From Chitinophaga silvatica (GTDB lineage: Bacteria; Bacteroidota; Bacteroidia; Chitinophagales; Chitinophagaceae), in NCBI RefSeq assembly GCF_003419895.1, contig NZ_QPMM01000001.1, forward strand, positions 310,001 to 374,000: 64,000 nucleotides of DNA, read 5' to 3'. The notes under the pieces are model-generated. The model did no database searches, was not told the origin of the DNA, and worked only from the letters and a program-made list of their open reading frames with translations. The translations under genes were made by a program, and so were the position numbers. Below, piece after piece: positions 24,804-32,657 of the stretch; the first letter of the stretch is position 1; the number at the start of each line of letters is the position of its first letter.

Positions 24804-24914
24804 CTAACCCCGTACTGGGGTAATTGTAATGGTAGACGTTGTAGCAATAGTGCCCGTGATCACCGATGTAATAGCGGTAATGGCTGAGGATTGATATGTA
24901 GAAAACGGTTTCAC
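24804..24914 (-). CDS. thrL: Threonine/isoleucine-rich thr operon leader peptide
   Basis: A 36-residue ORF on the - strand starting at GTG (24914), ending at TAG (24804), 87 nt before thrA. It begins MKPFSTYQSSAITAITSV; 10 of 36 residues are Thr and 6 are Ile, concentrated in the last two thirds ('GTIATTSTITIT'). This is the signature of a threonine-operon leader like E. coli thrL, in which ribosome stalling at Thr/Ile codons controls transcription of thrABC. The stop codon sits in a small CCCC/GGGG hairpin, and a GC hairpin follows. Function is inferred from composition and position; the sequence itself is unrelated to the E. coli peptide beyond its Thr/Ile runs. Confidence 0.75.
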   Translation of the reverse strand: MKPFSTYQSSAITAITSVITGTIATTSTITITPVRG

Positions 24915-25571
24915 TATTGAAAAATGACGATTGTGTAACAAAAGTCTATAATTACAACGGTAAATAAAAGTGCAGTGGCGATTTTTTGAAATGTTTTAAA
25001 TTTTGGGTTTTTTGTTTGAATGTTTTTATAAATCGATGTTTTTATTTTGATTTTTATATTATTTGATGTGTTTTTGTTGAAATGAATGAAAGTGAATTGG
25101 TTTTAATATATAAATTCAATGACGTTTTTATGACAATAAAATCGGTTTTTTATAAATCAGGAAGAAGAGTTGATAATAAAAATGCAGAGAGGTGTTAAGT
25201 AATTTTATTTTTAATATTCCAAATTATTCCCCTACCTTAGTCTCTTAAACTTCAGCCACTTGTCCATTTCTCTGAAATATACAAGCAATAGTCAGCTTAA
25301 CTACTACTTTCTCATGGCCACTCTCGCCATGGATTCGACTTTGGCGTAACCTTTCCTTTCTGTTTATTGATTTTTAATTCATTTGCTATACGGCATAGGT
25401 GCAATATTTGCTGCACTATAGTCTATAAGCTTCGGATTTTCTCATTAGGCATACATCCTTATCGCAGGCAATTTGTTATTGATTTTAAACATACACCAGA
25501 TTACAATCAATTCAACATATACCAAACAATTACATCATACACCAGACAATCTATCTTAAAAAACATCCGTT
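24915..25571. other. Divergent intergenic region between thr leader and hmgA
   Basis: About 650 nt, strongly AT-rich at 24960-25210, with no convincing ORF. One small palindrome is visible (CATGGC-CACTCTC-GCCATG, 25313-25331). It must hold the divergent promoters of thrLABC and hmgA-hppD, but I see no full TTG/TAnnTTTG match. The reading frame at 25367-25588 overlaps the hmgA start and has no protein-like composition. Confidence 0.5.
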
Positions 25572-26729
25572 ATGCCACATTATTATAAACTCGGACAAAT
25601 ACCGCATAAGCGACACACCCAGTTTCGTAAGCCGGATGGGCAACTCTATTCCGAGCAATTGTTTTCAACTGAAGGATTTTCCAGCAATTCAAGCCTGCTA
25701 TACCATTGTCATCCGCCTACCGAAATAGTAAAAGTAGATGAGCCGTACTCTGTAGCACCTAAAGTTGCTGAAGAAAAAATGTTAAAACACCGCAGCTTTA
25801 CCGGTTTTAACATCAAACCAACAGATGATTTCATGGAAAGCAGAAAACCAGTACTCGTGAATAACGACCTTCATATTGTACTGGCCGCTCCACGGAAAAG
25901 TATGGAAAGTTATTTCTATAAAAATGCCGACGCAGATGAAATGATCTTTGTGCATGAAGGAACCGGCGTACTTAAAACGCAATACGGACAACTCTCTTTC
26001 GGCTATGGCGATTATCTGGTTATCCCAAGAGGTACTATTTATCAGATCCATTTCGATACACCTGATAACAGACTGTTTATAGTTGAATCATTTAGTCCTA
26101 TTCGTTATCCTAAAAGATATCTCAGCAAGTACGGACAACTACTCGAACATGCACCTTTCTGCGAAAGAGATATTCGCCAGCCTCAAAACCTCGAAACCTT
26201 TGATGAAGAAGGCGATTTCCTTATCCGTATAAAAAAGAAAGGAATCATTTATCCCATCCATTACAAACATCATCCTTTTGATGTAATAGGCTGGGATGGA
26301 TGCGAATATCCGTTTGCATTTTCTATTCACGACTTTGAACCGATTACTGGCAGAGTGCATCAGCCCCCTCCGGTACACCAGACTTTTGAAGGAAACAACT
26401 TCGTTGTTTGCTCTTTCTGCCCCCGACTTTTTGATTACCATCCACAAGCAATTCCTGCTCCTTATAATCACAGTAATATAGATAGTGATGAGGTATTGTA
26501 TTATGTAGATGGCGATTTTATGAGCCGTAAGCATGTTGTGAGAGGTATGATCACATTGCATCCTGCCGGCATTCCTCACGGACCACATCCGGGAGCTGTA
26601 GAAAAAAGCATCGGTGCTAAGGAAACAAAGGAATTAGCAGTAATGGTGGATACTTTTCATCCGCTTCAAATTACTGCCGACGCATTGGATATTGAAGATG
26701 GCAGCTATGTAATGAGCTGGGCAGAGTAA
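25572..26729 (+). CDS. hmgA: Homogentisate 1,2-dioxygenase
   Basis: 385 residues. It opens the ring of homogentisate to maleylacetoacetate in tyrosine/phenylalanine degradation (Fe2+, cupin fold). Seen: 'VHEGTGVLKTQYGQLSFGYG' and 'DYLVIPRGT' cupin motifs in the N-terminal half, and the metal-site region 'HPAGIPHGPHPGA' towards the C-terminus, with 'DEVLYYVDGDF' before it. The length is a little short of mammalian enzymes but usual for bacteria of this group. It is followed after 67 nt by hppD, which makes its substrate. Confidence 0.93.
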   Translation: MPHYYKLGQIPHKRHTQFRKPDGQLYSEQLFSTEGFSSNSSLLYHCHPPTEIVKVDEPYSVAPKVAEEKMLKHRSFTGFNIKPTDDFMESRKPVLVNNDLHIVLAAPRKSMESYFYKNADADEMIFVHEGTGVLKTQYGQLSFGYGDYLVIPRGTIYQIHFDTPDNRLFIVESFSPIRYPKRYLSKYGQLLEHAPFCERDIRQPQNLETFDEEGDFLIRIKKKGIIYPIHYKHHPFDVIGWDGCEYPFAFSIHDFEPITGRVHQPPPVHQTFEGNNFVVCSFCPRLFDYHPQAIPAPYNHSNIDSDEVLYYVDGDFMSRKHVVRGMITLHPAGIPHGPHPGAVEKSIGAKETKELAVMVDTFHPLQITADALDIEDGSYVMSWAE

Positions 26730-26796
26730 CACATCAATATAAAAGTTACAACAAATCATAAACCAACTAACTAATAACCAAAACAATTTTAAAGTG

Positions 26797-27927
26797 ATGG
26801 AAACTGCATTGAAATCTGCGAAAGAACAATCAGGATTGCAAGATTTTTTACCACTCAACGGTACAGATTATGTTGAGTTTTATGTAGGCAACGCCAAACA
26901 AGCAGCTCATTTCTATAAAACTGCTTTCGGCTTTCAATCTGTTGCCTATGCCGGCCCTGAAACCGGGGTGAGAGACAGAGCCTCATATGTTCTCGTACAA
27001 AACAAATTACGCTTTGTACTCACTACCTCCCTGCTGCCGGATGGCGATATCACTCACCATGTTACCAAACACGGTGATGGTGTTAAAGTATTGGCATTAT
27101 GGGTAGATGATGCCCGCTCTGCCTATGAAGAAACAGTAAAAAGAGGCGCTACTCCCTATATGGAACCTACCGTTGAAAAAGACGAATTTGGTGAAGTAGT
27201 TAGAAGTGGAATACGCACCTATGGCGATACCGTTCATATTTTCGTAGAACGTAAAAATTACAAAGGTCTTTTCCTCCCTGGATATAAAGAATGGAAAACA
27301 GAGTATAATCCAACTGATACAGGTTTACAATACGTAGACCATTGCGTTGGTAATGTTGGTTGGAATGAAATGAATACCTGGGTAGAGTTTTACGAAAGAG
27401 TAATGGGCTTTAAAAACCTGATTTCTTTCGATGATAAAGACATTTCTACCGAGTATTCTGCCCTCATGAGTAAAGTTATGAGCAATGGAAATGGTAGGGT
27501 TAAATTTCCTATCAACGAACCAGCCGAAGGAAAGAAAAAATCGCAGATCGAAGAGTATCTCGACTACTACGGCGGCCCTGGTGTTCAGCACGTAGCTATC
27601 GCCACCAACGACATCATTAAAACCGTTGGTGAATTACAGAAAAGAGGAGTAGAATTCCTTAAAGTACCTTCTTCTTACTACGAAACCCTGCTTGAAAGAG
27701 TTGGGCATATAGATGAAGAAATTAAACCTCTTCAGGAACTGGGTATCCTCGTAGATCGCGATGATGAAGGATATCTGCTCCAGATCTTTACTAAACCGTT
27801 ACAAGACAGACCTACCGTTTTCTTTGAAATTATTCAGCGTAAAGGTGCTCAGTCATTTGGTAAAGGAAACTTTAAAGCTTTATTCGAGTCAATCGAACGG
27901 GAACAGGCTTTAAGAGGAAATCTATAG
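26797..27927 (+). CDS. hppD: 4-hydroxyphenylpyruvate dioxygenase
   Basis: 376 residues from the ATG at 26797 (a GTG directly before it is also in frame). The enzyme converts 4-hydroxyphenylpyruvate to homogentisate. Two vicinal-oxygen-chelate halves are visible: the N-terminal one ('DYVEFYVGNAKQAAHFYKTA') and the C-terminal catalytic one ('YVDHCVGNV', 'GPGVQHVAIATNDI', 'PTVFFEIIQRKG'), which supply the two His and one Glu iron ligands of the family. With hmgA it forms a two-gene tyrosine-catabolic operon, ended by a strong terminator at 27965. Confidence 0.95.
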   Translation: METALKSAKEQSGLQDFLPLNGTDYVEFYVGNAKQAAHFYKTAFGFQSVAYAGPETGVRDRASYVLVQNKLRFVLTTSLLPDGDITHHVTKHGDGVKVLALWVDDARSAYEETVKRGATPYMEPTVEKDEFGEVVRSGIRTYGDTVHIFVERKNYKGLFLPGYKEWKTEYNPTDTGLQYVDHCVGNVGWNEMNTWVEFYERVMGFKNLISFDDKDISTEYSALMSKVMSNGNGRVKFPINEPAEGKKKSQIEEYLDYYGGPGVQHVAIATNDIIKTVGELQKRGVEFLKVPSSYYETLLERVGHIDEEIKPLQELGILVDRDDEGYLLQIFTKPLQDRPTVFFEIIQRKGAQSFGKGNFKALFESIEREQALRGNL

Positions 27928-27964
27928 GCTTTCATTGCTGAAGGTTACATAATCTGTTAATACA

Positions 27965-27998
27965 GGGGGATGCAATAGAAGGCATCCCCCTTTTTTTT
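27965..27998 (+). terminator. Terminator of hmgA-hppD
   Basis: GGGGGATGC (27965-27973) pairs with GCATCCCCC (27982-27990), followed by eight T residues. A textbook intrinsic terminator. Confidence 0.92.
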
Positions 27999-28130
27999 CT
28001 AATAGTACTCCTAATAAAAGTTAATTTTTCATAATATGTTATTTTTTCATTAACTTAAAACCCTGTAGACCCATTAGCCCGTATATATCGACCGAACGCC
28101 ACCTTTAGATTATTTTAATTTTTAAAACCT

Positions 28131-28937
28131 ATGCTACGCAAATCTCTGACTCATGGAGTCATCTGCGCCTCTTTGGCCGCATCATTTACCTTGTTCTCTG
28201 CTTTCAATACAGGCAGTAATTTCGAAACCTATCTTTATAAGGTCATTTCACCTGCCGGACAAACTACAATGGAGTATAATCCGGATAAGACATTAAAGAA
28301 AATAATTCAGCAACAGGGAACAGGGTCCGAAAAGTATGCAGTGGTACAAATACCGGTATACGAAAATGGCCGGATTGTTAAAACACTGTTGGCAGAAGAA
28401 TCGGGAGCCGACGAAGAGCTGTATAAAACCTTCGAATACAATTCGGCAGGTCAGCTGACCAGGATTAACTCTTACCGTCAAAATGCCTTAATTGCCATAG
28501 ATTCCCTGGTTTATAACGCAGACGGACAACTAAGTACCCGATATTTATCTGGTTTACAGGCTTCTACGAAGCAAATAGTTCAGAATGGGTATCAGGAATG
28601 GAACTGGGATAAGGAGGGTAATGTAACAGAAGTAGCTACGTATGGTAAACAGCCGGGGTATAGCAAATTTGTGAATACCTCCACCACTTCCTACACTTAC
28701 GATAACAAGCAAAATCCTAAACAGCAAAGAGATCTGGCCCTGATCCTCGATGCCGGAGCAGCCAGTTTATCGGCTCATAACGTGCTTTCTGAAACAATCA
28801 GTTCACCTACTTCCTCCCGGGATATTAAAAACACCTGGACTTATGCCTATAATGCCGGAAAATTTCCAGTAAAAGCCACGCTGAACGCGGGATTAGACGG
28901 AAGTACCATAAAACTGGAATGGATAAAGCTACAGTAA
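28131..28937 (+). CDS. Secreted protein with YD/RHS-like segments
   Basis: 268 residues. The N-terminal signal peptide (hydrophobic core 'GVICASLAASFTLFSAF') is followed by repeats resembling YD units ('FEYNSAGQLTRINSYRQN', 'LVYNADGQLSTRYLSG', 'WNWDKEGNVTEVATYG', 'YTYDNKQNPKQQ'). This resembles DUF4595-type secreted proteins of Bacteroidota. No enzyme motif is seen. It has no obvious operon partner, although a 62-residue membrane protein gene follows after 53 nt. Function is unknown. Confidence 0.75.
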   Translation: MLRKSLTHGVICASLAASFTLFSAFNTGSNFETYLYKVISPAGQTTMEYNPDKTLKKIIQQQGTGSEKYAVVQIPVYENGRIVKTLLAEESGADEELYKTFEYNSAGQLTRINSYRQNALIAIDSLVYNADGQLSTRYLSGLQASTKQIVQNGYQEWNWDKEGNVTEVATYGKQPGYSKFVNTSTTSYTYDNKQNPKQQRDLALILDAGAASLSAHNVLSETISSPTSSRDIKNTWTYAYNAGKFPVKATLNAGLDGSTIKLEWIKLQ

Positions 28938-28990
28938 AGGAATAAACACTTAACTTTACGACAATAATTAAAAGTATTGTTCCGTTTTTT

Positions 28991-29179
28991 ATGAGGATAC
29001 AGACACTGTTCGGGATACTGTTTTTGTTGGGAGGTATTTTTCAAGCTTTTACTGCTATACTGATCTATCAAGGGCATAAACATTATATACTTAAAATCGC
29101 GAACCGTAAGGTTGGGATGATTGTATATTTTATTATTGCATTTGTGTTATTTTTCCTTGCATATACGAATCTGGTATAA
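28991..29179 (+). CDS. Small membrane protein, two helices
   Basis: 62 residues with two hydrophobic helices ('LFGILFLLGGIFQAFTAILI' and 'VGMIVYFIIAFVLFFLAY') separated by a short basic loop. The composition and ATG start look genuine, and the ORF fills the space between two well-supported genes on the same strand (24 nt to the next ATG). I do not recognise the family. It may be co-expressed with the L,D-transpeptidase gene downstream. Confidence 0.6.
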   Translation: MRIQTLFGILFLLGGIFQAFTAILIYQGHKHYILKIANRKVGMIVYFIIAFVLFFLAYTNLV

Positions 29180-29203
29180 ATTAAAATTTTGTTGTATTAG
29201 TGT

Positions 29204-29953
29204 ATGAAGCGACTTGTTGTTATGGTGTTGCTATTGCTGGGCGCGGGCCAAATTTTTGCTCAGCAATCATTTTTAGAAAACCAAAAAATGTTCCCTAAAG
29301 TAGGGGAGGCCTATCGTATAAAGGAAGAGCTTCTTAAAAAGGAGTTTGAAAAGAAAGGGTTGGCTTATCCGGCCAGGTATATCTTTGTACGCTCTTTTAA
29401 GTTGGATAGTGAGATGGAAATCTGGGTTAAAAATAATCCGGCCGATACATTTCGTTTATTCAAAAGCTATAGAGTATGTACGCTTTCCGGAAAAATGGGC
29501 CCTAAACGCAAGGAAGGTGACAGACAGGTACCAGAAGGCTTCTACTACATCAACGATTTTAATCCGAACAGTAATTACCATTTATCACTGGGTATCAACT
29601 ATCCCAATTTCTCTGATCGCATCCTAAGTGACCAGAAAACTCCGGGTGGGGAAATCTATATTCATGGTAACTGCATCACAGTTGGGTGCATTCCGCTTAC
29701 CGACGAATTTATTGACGAAGTATATATTCTCGCAGTGAACGCTAAGAACGCAGGCCAGGACTTTATTCCCGTGCATGTATTCCCTGTAAAATTCAATAAC
29801 GCAGGATCTATGAACTATCTTGGAACGTTTACTCTAACAGATAATACTTCCAAACAATTCTGGACAGAACTGAGAAATGCATACGACTACTTCGAAAAAC
29901 ATCATCGCCTGCCAGTAGTATTGGTAGATGATAAAGGGAAATATGTAATGTAA
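29204..29953 (+). CDS. L,D-transpeptidase family protein (YkuD domain)
   Basis: 249 residues with a signal peptide ending near 'GQIFAQQ' (residue ~20). The YkuD catalytic motif is 'IHGNCITVGCIPLTDE': His154 and Cys162, with Ile-Pro in place of the usual Arg after the Cys, as in the ErfK-like murein transpeptidase subgroup of Bacteroidota. Likely periplasmic, forming 3-3 peptide cross-links or attaching proteins to murein. The TAA stop is directly followed by palindromic element copy B. Confidence 0.85.
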   Translation: MKRLVVMVLLLLGAGQIFAQQSFLENQKMFPKVGEAYRIKEELLKKEFEKKGLAYPARYIFVRSFKLDSEMEIWVKNNPADTFRLFKSYRVCTLSGKMGPKRKEGDRQVPEGFYYINDFNPNSNYHLSLGINYPNFSDRILSDQKTPGGEIYIHGNCITVGCIPLTDEFIDEVYILAVNAKNAGQDFIPVHVFPVKFNNAGSMNYLGTFTLTDNTSKQFWTELRNAYDYFEKHHRLPVVLVDDKGKYVM

Positions 29954-30160
29954 CTCGCGTTGCTCGTTTTTGTTTCACGCAACGGCGCGGAGATTAATAT
30001 TAAGGGGCTTAAGGATCGAAGCGAATGTTTTTAAGGACTCCCGTTAGGTTTCAATCATAAGGAAACCAGTCGGTAGTTCTTAATAGTATTCGTTTCGATC
30101 CTTAAGCCCCTTAATATTAATCTCCGCGCCGTTGCGGGCAATACCAGCGAGCCTGCGAGC
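29953..30160. repeat. Long imperfect palindromic element, copy B
   Basis: The arms around GGCGCGGAGATTAATATTAA (left) and TTAATATTAATCTCCGCGCC (right) are complementary, as are the inner GGGGCTTAAGGATCGAA / TTCGATCCTTAAGCCCC. The centre keeps the TTAGGTTTCAAT...GGAAACCAGTCGG segment seen in copy A. Tips are CTCGC... and ...GCGAGCCTGCGAG; the left tip abuts the TAA stop of the L,D-transpeptidase. The sequence differs from copy A in the outer arms but compensatory changes keep the pairing. Confidence 0.8.
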
Positions 30161-30233
30161 CTATCAATAAAAAAGTTGGTTTTCAGAAATTTTTTTTCTT
30201 ACCTTGTTTTAAGGTCAAATCAATTAACTATCT

Positions 30234-30809
30234 ATGCAGAGAAGAGAAGCCATACGGAATGTGGCCATTTTATTAGGTACTGCCATTTCCGCTTCCACGT
30301 TATCAGCTTTAGAAAGCTGTACTGGTTCCGCTCCAAAGAATTACGACTTACATAAGCCAGAAACCAAGGCATTGCTGGCAGAAATAGCGGAAACCATTTT
30401 GCCGAAAACAAATACTCCCGGCGCTAAAGATGCCAAAGTAGAAGAGTTTATCATCGTAATGATGAACGATTGCTACAAAAAAGAGGATCAGCAAAATTTC
30501 CTTGATGGCCTGAAGAAGATTGACGATGCCAGCCGTAAAGAATTTAAAGCCGGGTTCATGGACATTACACCTGAACAACGCACCCAACTTTTAACAAAGA
30601 TTGAACAAACGCGCGTCGATTATAACAAACGTAAGGATAAAAAAGAAGGTGACCCTACTCACTACTTCCAGTATCTGAAAGAGTTAACCCTCCTGGGTTA
30701 CTTCACCTCAGAACCGGGTGCTACCAAAGCATTGCGTTATGTAGCTATCCCTGGAAAATACGAAGGTTGTATTCCATACACCAAAGGTGAAAAAGCCTGG
30801 GCCATGTAA
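30234..30809 (+). CDS. Gluconate 2-dehydrogenase subunit 3 / LacC-like small subunit
   Basis: 191 residues. The N-terminus 'MQRREAIRNVAILLGTAISA' carries an RR pair before a hydrophobic stretch, compatible with Tat export, and 'ESCTG' may be a lipobox. The body fits the gluconate 2-dehydrogenase subunit 3 family ('IAETILPKTNTPGAKDAKVEEF', 'LTLLGYFTSEPGATKALRY'). These small subunits help fold and export a GMC-type FAD dehydrogenase. It is encoded directly upstream of two such dehydrogenases. No cytochrome c subunit gene is present in the cluster. Confidence 0.82.
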   Translation: MQRREAIRNVAILLGTAISASTLSALESCTGSAPKNYDLHKPETKALLAEIAETILPKTNTPGAKDAKVEEFIIVMMNDCYKKEDQQNFLDGLKKIDDASRKEFKAGFMDITPEQRTQLLTKIEQTRVDYNKRKDKKEGDPTHYFQYLKELTLLGYFTSEPGATKALRYVAIPGKYEGCIPYTKGEKAWAM

Positions 30810-30857
30810 TACATCCCTATGGATGCCAACTTCTATTTTTATTTTTAAATCATCGTT

Positions 30858-32555
30858 ATGAACCTGAATTTAAAAGCACAGGAACAGAATACTTATGACG
30901 CTATCGTTATAGGTTCTGGTGTTAGTGGTGGCTGGGCTGCTAAAGAGCTTACCGAAAAAGGATTGAAAGTGCTAATGCTCGACAGAGGTAAACAACTGGA
31001 GCATGTGAAAGACTACGATACCGCTACCAAAAACCCTTGGGAATTTCCTCACCGCGGCAGAATTACCGTAGATCAACGTGAAACCCACCCTAAATTAAGC
31101 CGCGATTACCCATATAGTGAACACAACGAAAAATATTGGATCAACGATTCTCAAAGTCCATATAACGAAGTAAAACGTTTCGATTGGTACCGCCCGGATA
31201 TCGTTGGTGGTAAATCTATCATGTGGGGCCGCCAATCATATCGACTTAGCGATATCGATTTCACGGCAAACCTGAAAGATGGTATTGCGGTTGACTGGCC
31301 TATCAGATACAAGGATATTGCTCCATGGTACGATTATGTTGAGAAATTTGCCGGGATCAGTGGTACAAAAGAAGGTCTTCCTCAATTACCTGATGGCCAG
31401 TTTATGCCGGCAATGGAAATGAACTGCGTGGAAAAAGACCTGAAAAAGAATGTAGAATCTAAGTTCAAAGGCCGTATCATCACCATGGGTCGGGTGGCCA
31501 ATATCACCGAGAAATTGCCAGGCCGCGAAAAATGCCAGTATCGCAACCTCTGCAGCCGTGGTTGTCCTTTTGGTGCTTATTTCAGTACTCAGTCTTCTAC
31601 CCTCCCTGCTGCAATGGCAACAGGTAATCTTACTCTTCGCCCTGATTCTATCGTAAATTCTGTGATTTATGACGAGAAACAAGGTAAAGCTACCGGTGTA
31701 AAAGTAATTGATAAACATACCAAGCAGGAAGTAGAATATTATGCTAAAATCATCTTTATAAATGGTTCTACCCTAGGTTCTACCTTCGTAATGCTCAACT
31801 CTATTTCTTCCCGCTTCCCTAATGGCTTGGGTAACGATAGTGGTGTATTGGGTAAATACCTGATGGATCACCACTTCCGTACCGGTGCTTCCGGAACCGC
31901 TGAAGGATATGATGATAAATATTATTTCGGTCGTCGCGCTAATGGTATTTATGTGCCTCGTTACCGCAATATCGGAAATGATAAACGCGACTATATCCGT
32001 GGTTTCGGTTATCAGGGTGGTGCCAGCCGTCAGGGTTGGAGCCGCGGTATTGCTGAAATGGGTGTAGGTAAAGACTTTAAGGATATGATCGAAGAACCTG
32101 GTAAATGGTCGGTAGGCCTTGGCGGATTTGGAGAATGTTTGCCATATGAAAACAACATGGTAACACTCGATACTTCAGTTAAGGATGCATGGGGCCAGCC
32201 AGTGCTGAAGTTCGATGCAGAATTCAGAGAGAACGAGAAAAAGATGCGTGTTGATATGATGAATGATGCCGCCGAAATGCTGGAAGCTGCTGGTATGAAG
32301 AATGTGAAAACATACGATAACGGTTCATACCCTGGTATGGCTATTCACGAAATGGGAACCGCTCGTATGGGCCGCGATCCTAAAACTTCCATACTGAACG
32401 GTTTTAATCAGATGCATGCAGTGAAAAACGTATTTGTTACGGATGGGGCTAGCATGACTTCCGCTTCCTGCGTGAATCCTTCACTTACTTATATGGCGCT
32501 CACAGCAAGAGCTGTTGATTATGCCGTAAAGGAACTGAAGAAAGGAAATATCTGA
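30858..32555 (+). CDS. GMC-family FAD-dependent oxidoreductase 1
   Basis: 565 residues. FAD-binding 'DAIVIGSGVSGGWAAKEL' lies at residues ~14-31; a cysteine cluster 'CQYRNLCSRGCPFGAYF' in mid-protein resembles the Fe-S-type segment of periplasmic sugar dehydrogenases. The C-terminal catalytic His and Asn are in 'AIHEMGTARMGRDP' and 'SCVNPSLTYMAL'. It likely oxidises a sugar or sugar alcohol hydroxyl (LacA-like; possibly a 3-keto-glycoside product). It has no signal peptide of its own, consistent with co-export with the small subunit encoded 48 nt upstream. It is a close paralog of the next gene. Confidence 0.87.
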   Translation: MNLNLKAQEQNTYDAIVIGSGVSGGWAAKELTEKGLKVLMLDRGKQLEHVKDYDTATKNPWEFPHRGRITVDQRETHPKLSRDYPYSEHNEKYWINDSQSPYNEVKRFDWYRPDIVGGKSIMWGRQSYRLSDIDFTANLKDGIAVDWPIRYKDIAPWYDYVEKFAGISGTKEGLPQLPDGQFMPAMEMNCVEKDLKKNVESKFKGRIITMGRVANITEKLPGREKCQYRNLCSRGCPFGAYFSTQSSTLPAAMATGNLTLRPDSIVNSVIYDEKQGKATGVKVIDKHTKQEVEYYAKIIFINGSTLGSTFVMLNSISSRFPNGLGNDSGVLGKYLMDHHFRTGASGTAEGYDDKYYFGRRANGIYVPRYRNIGNDKRDYIRGFGYQGGASRQGWSRGIAEMGVGKDFKDMIEEPGKWSVGLGGFGECLPYENNMVTLDTSVKDAWGQPVLKFDAEFRENEKKMRVDMMNDAAEMLEAAGMKNVKTYDNGSYPGMAIHEMGTARMGRDPKTSILNGFNQMHAVKNVFVTDGASMTSASCVNPSLTYMALTARAVDYAVKELKKGNI

Positions 32556-32576
32556 TAACGATAGTAACATGATTAA

Positions 32577-32622
32577 GAAAGATCGAAGCAGGAAAATATC
32601 ATACTTGCTTCGATCTTTCATA
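32577..32622 (+). terminator. Hairpin between the two GMC genes
   Basis: GAAAGATCGAAGCA (32577-32590) pairs with TGCTTCGATCTTTC (32606-32619). Few T residues follow, so termination may be partial. The arms share GATCGAAGC with the core of the palindromic elements A and B. Confidence 0.6.
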
Positions 32623-32657
32623 TTACTCCACTTAATGCCAATATAAATATCACTTGT

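Noticed and set aside
25367..25588. 73-residue reading frame upstream of hmgA
   Set aside because: It overlaps the hmgA start in another frame, has non-protein-like composition and no motif; the region is better seen as the divergent regulatory interval.
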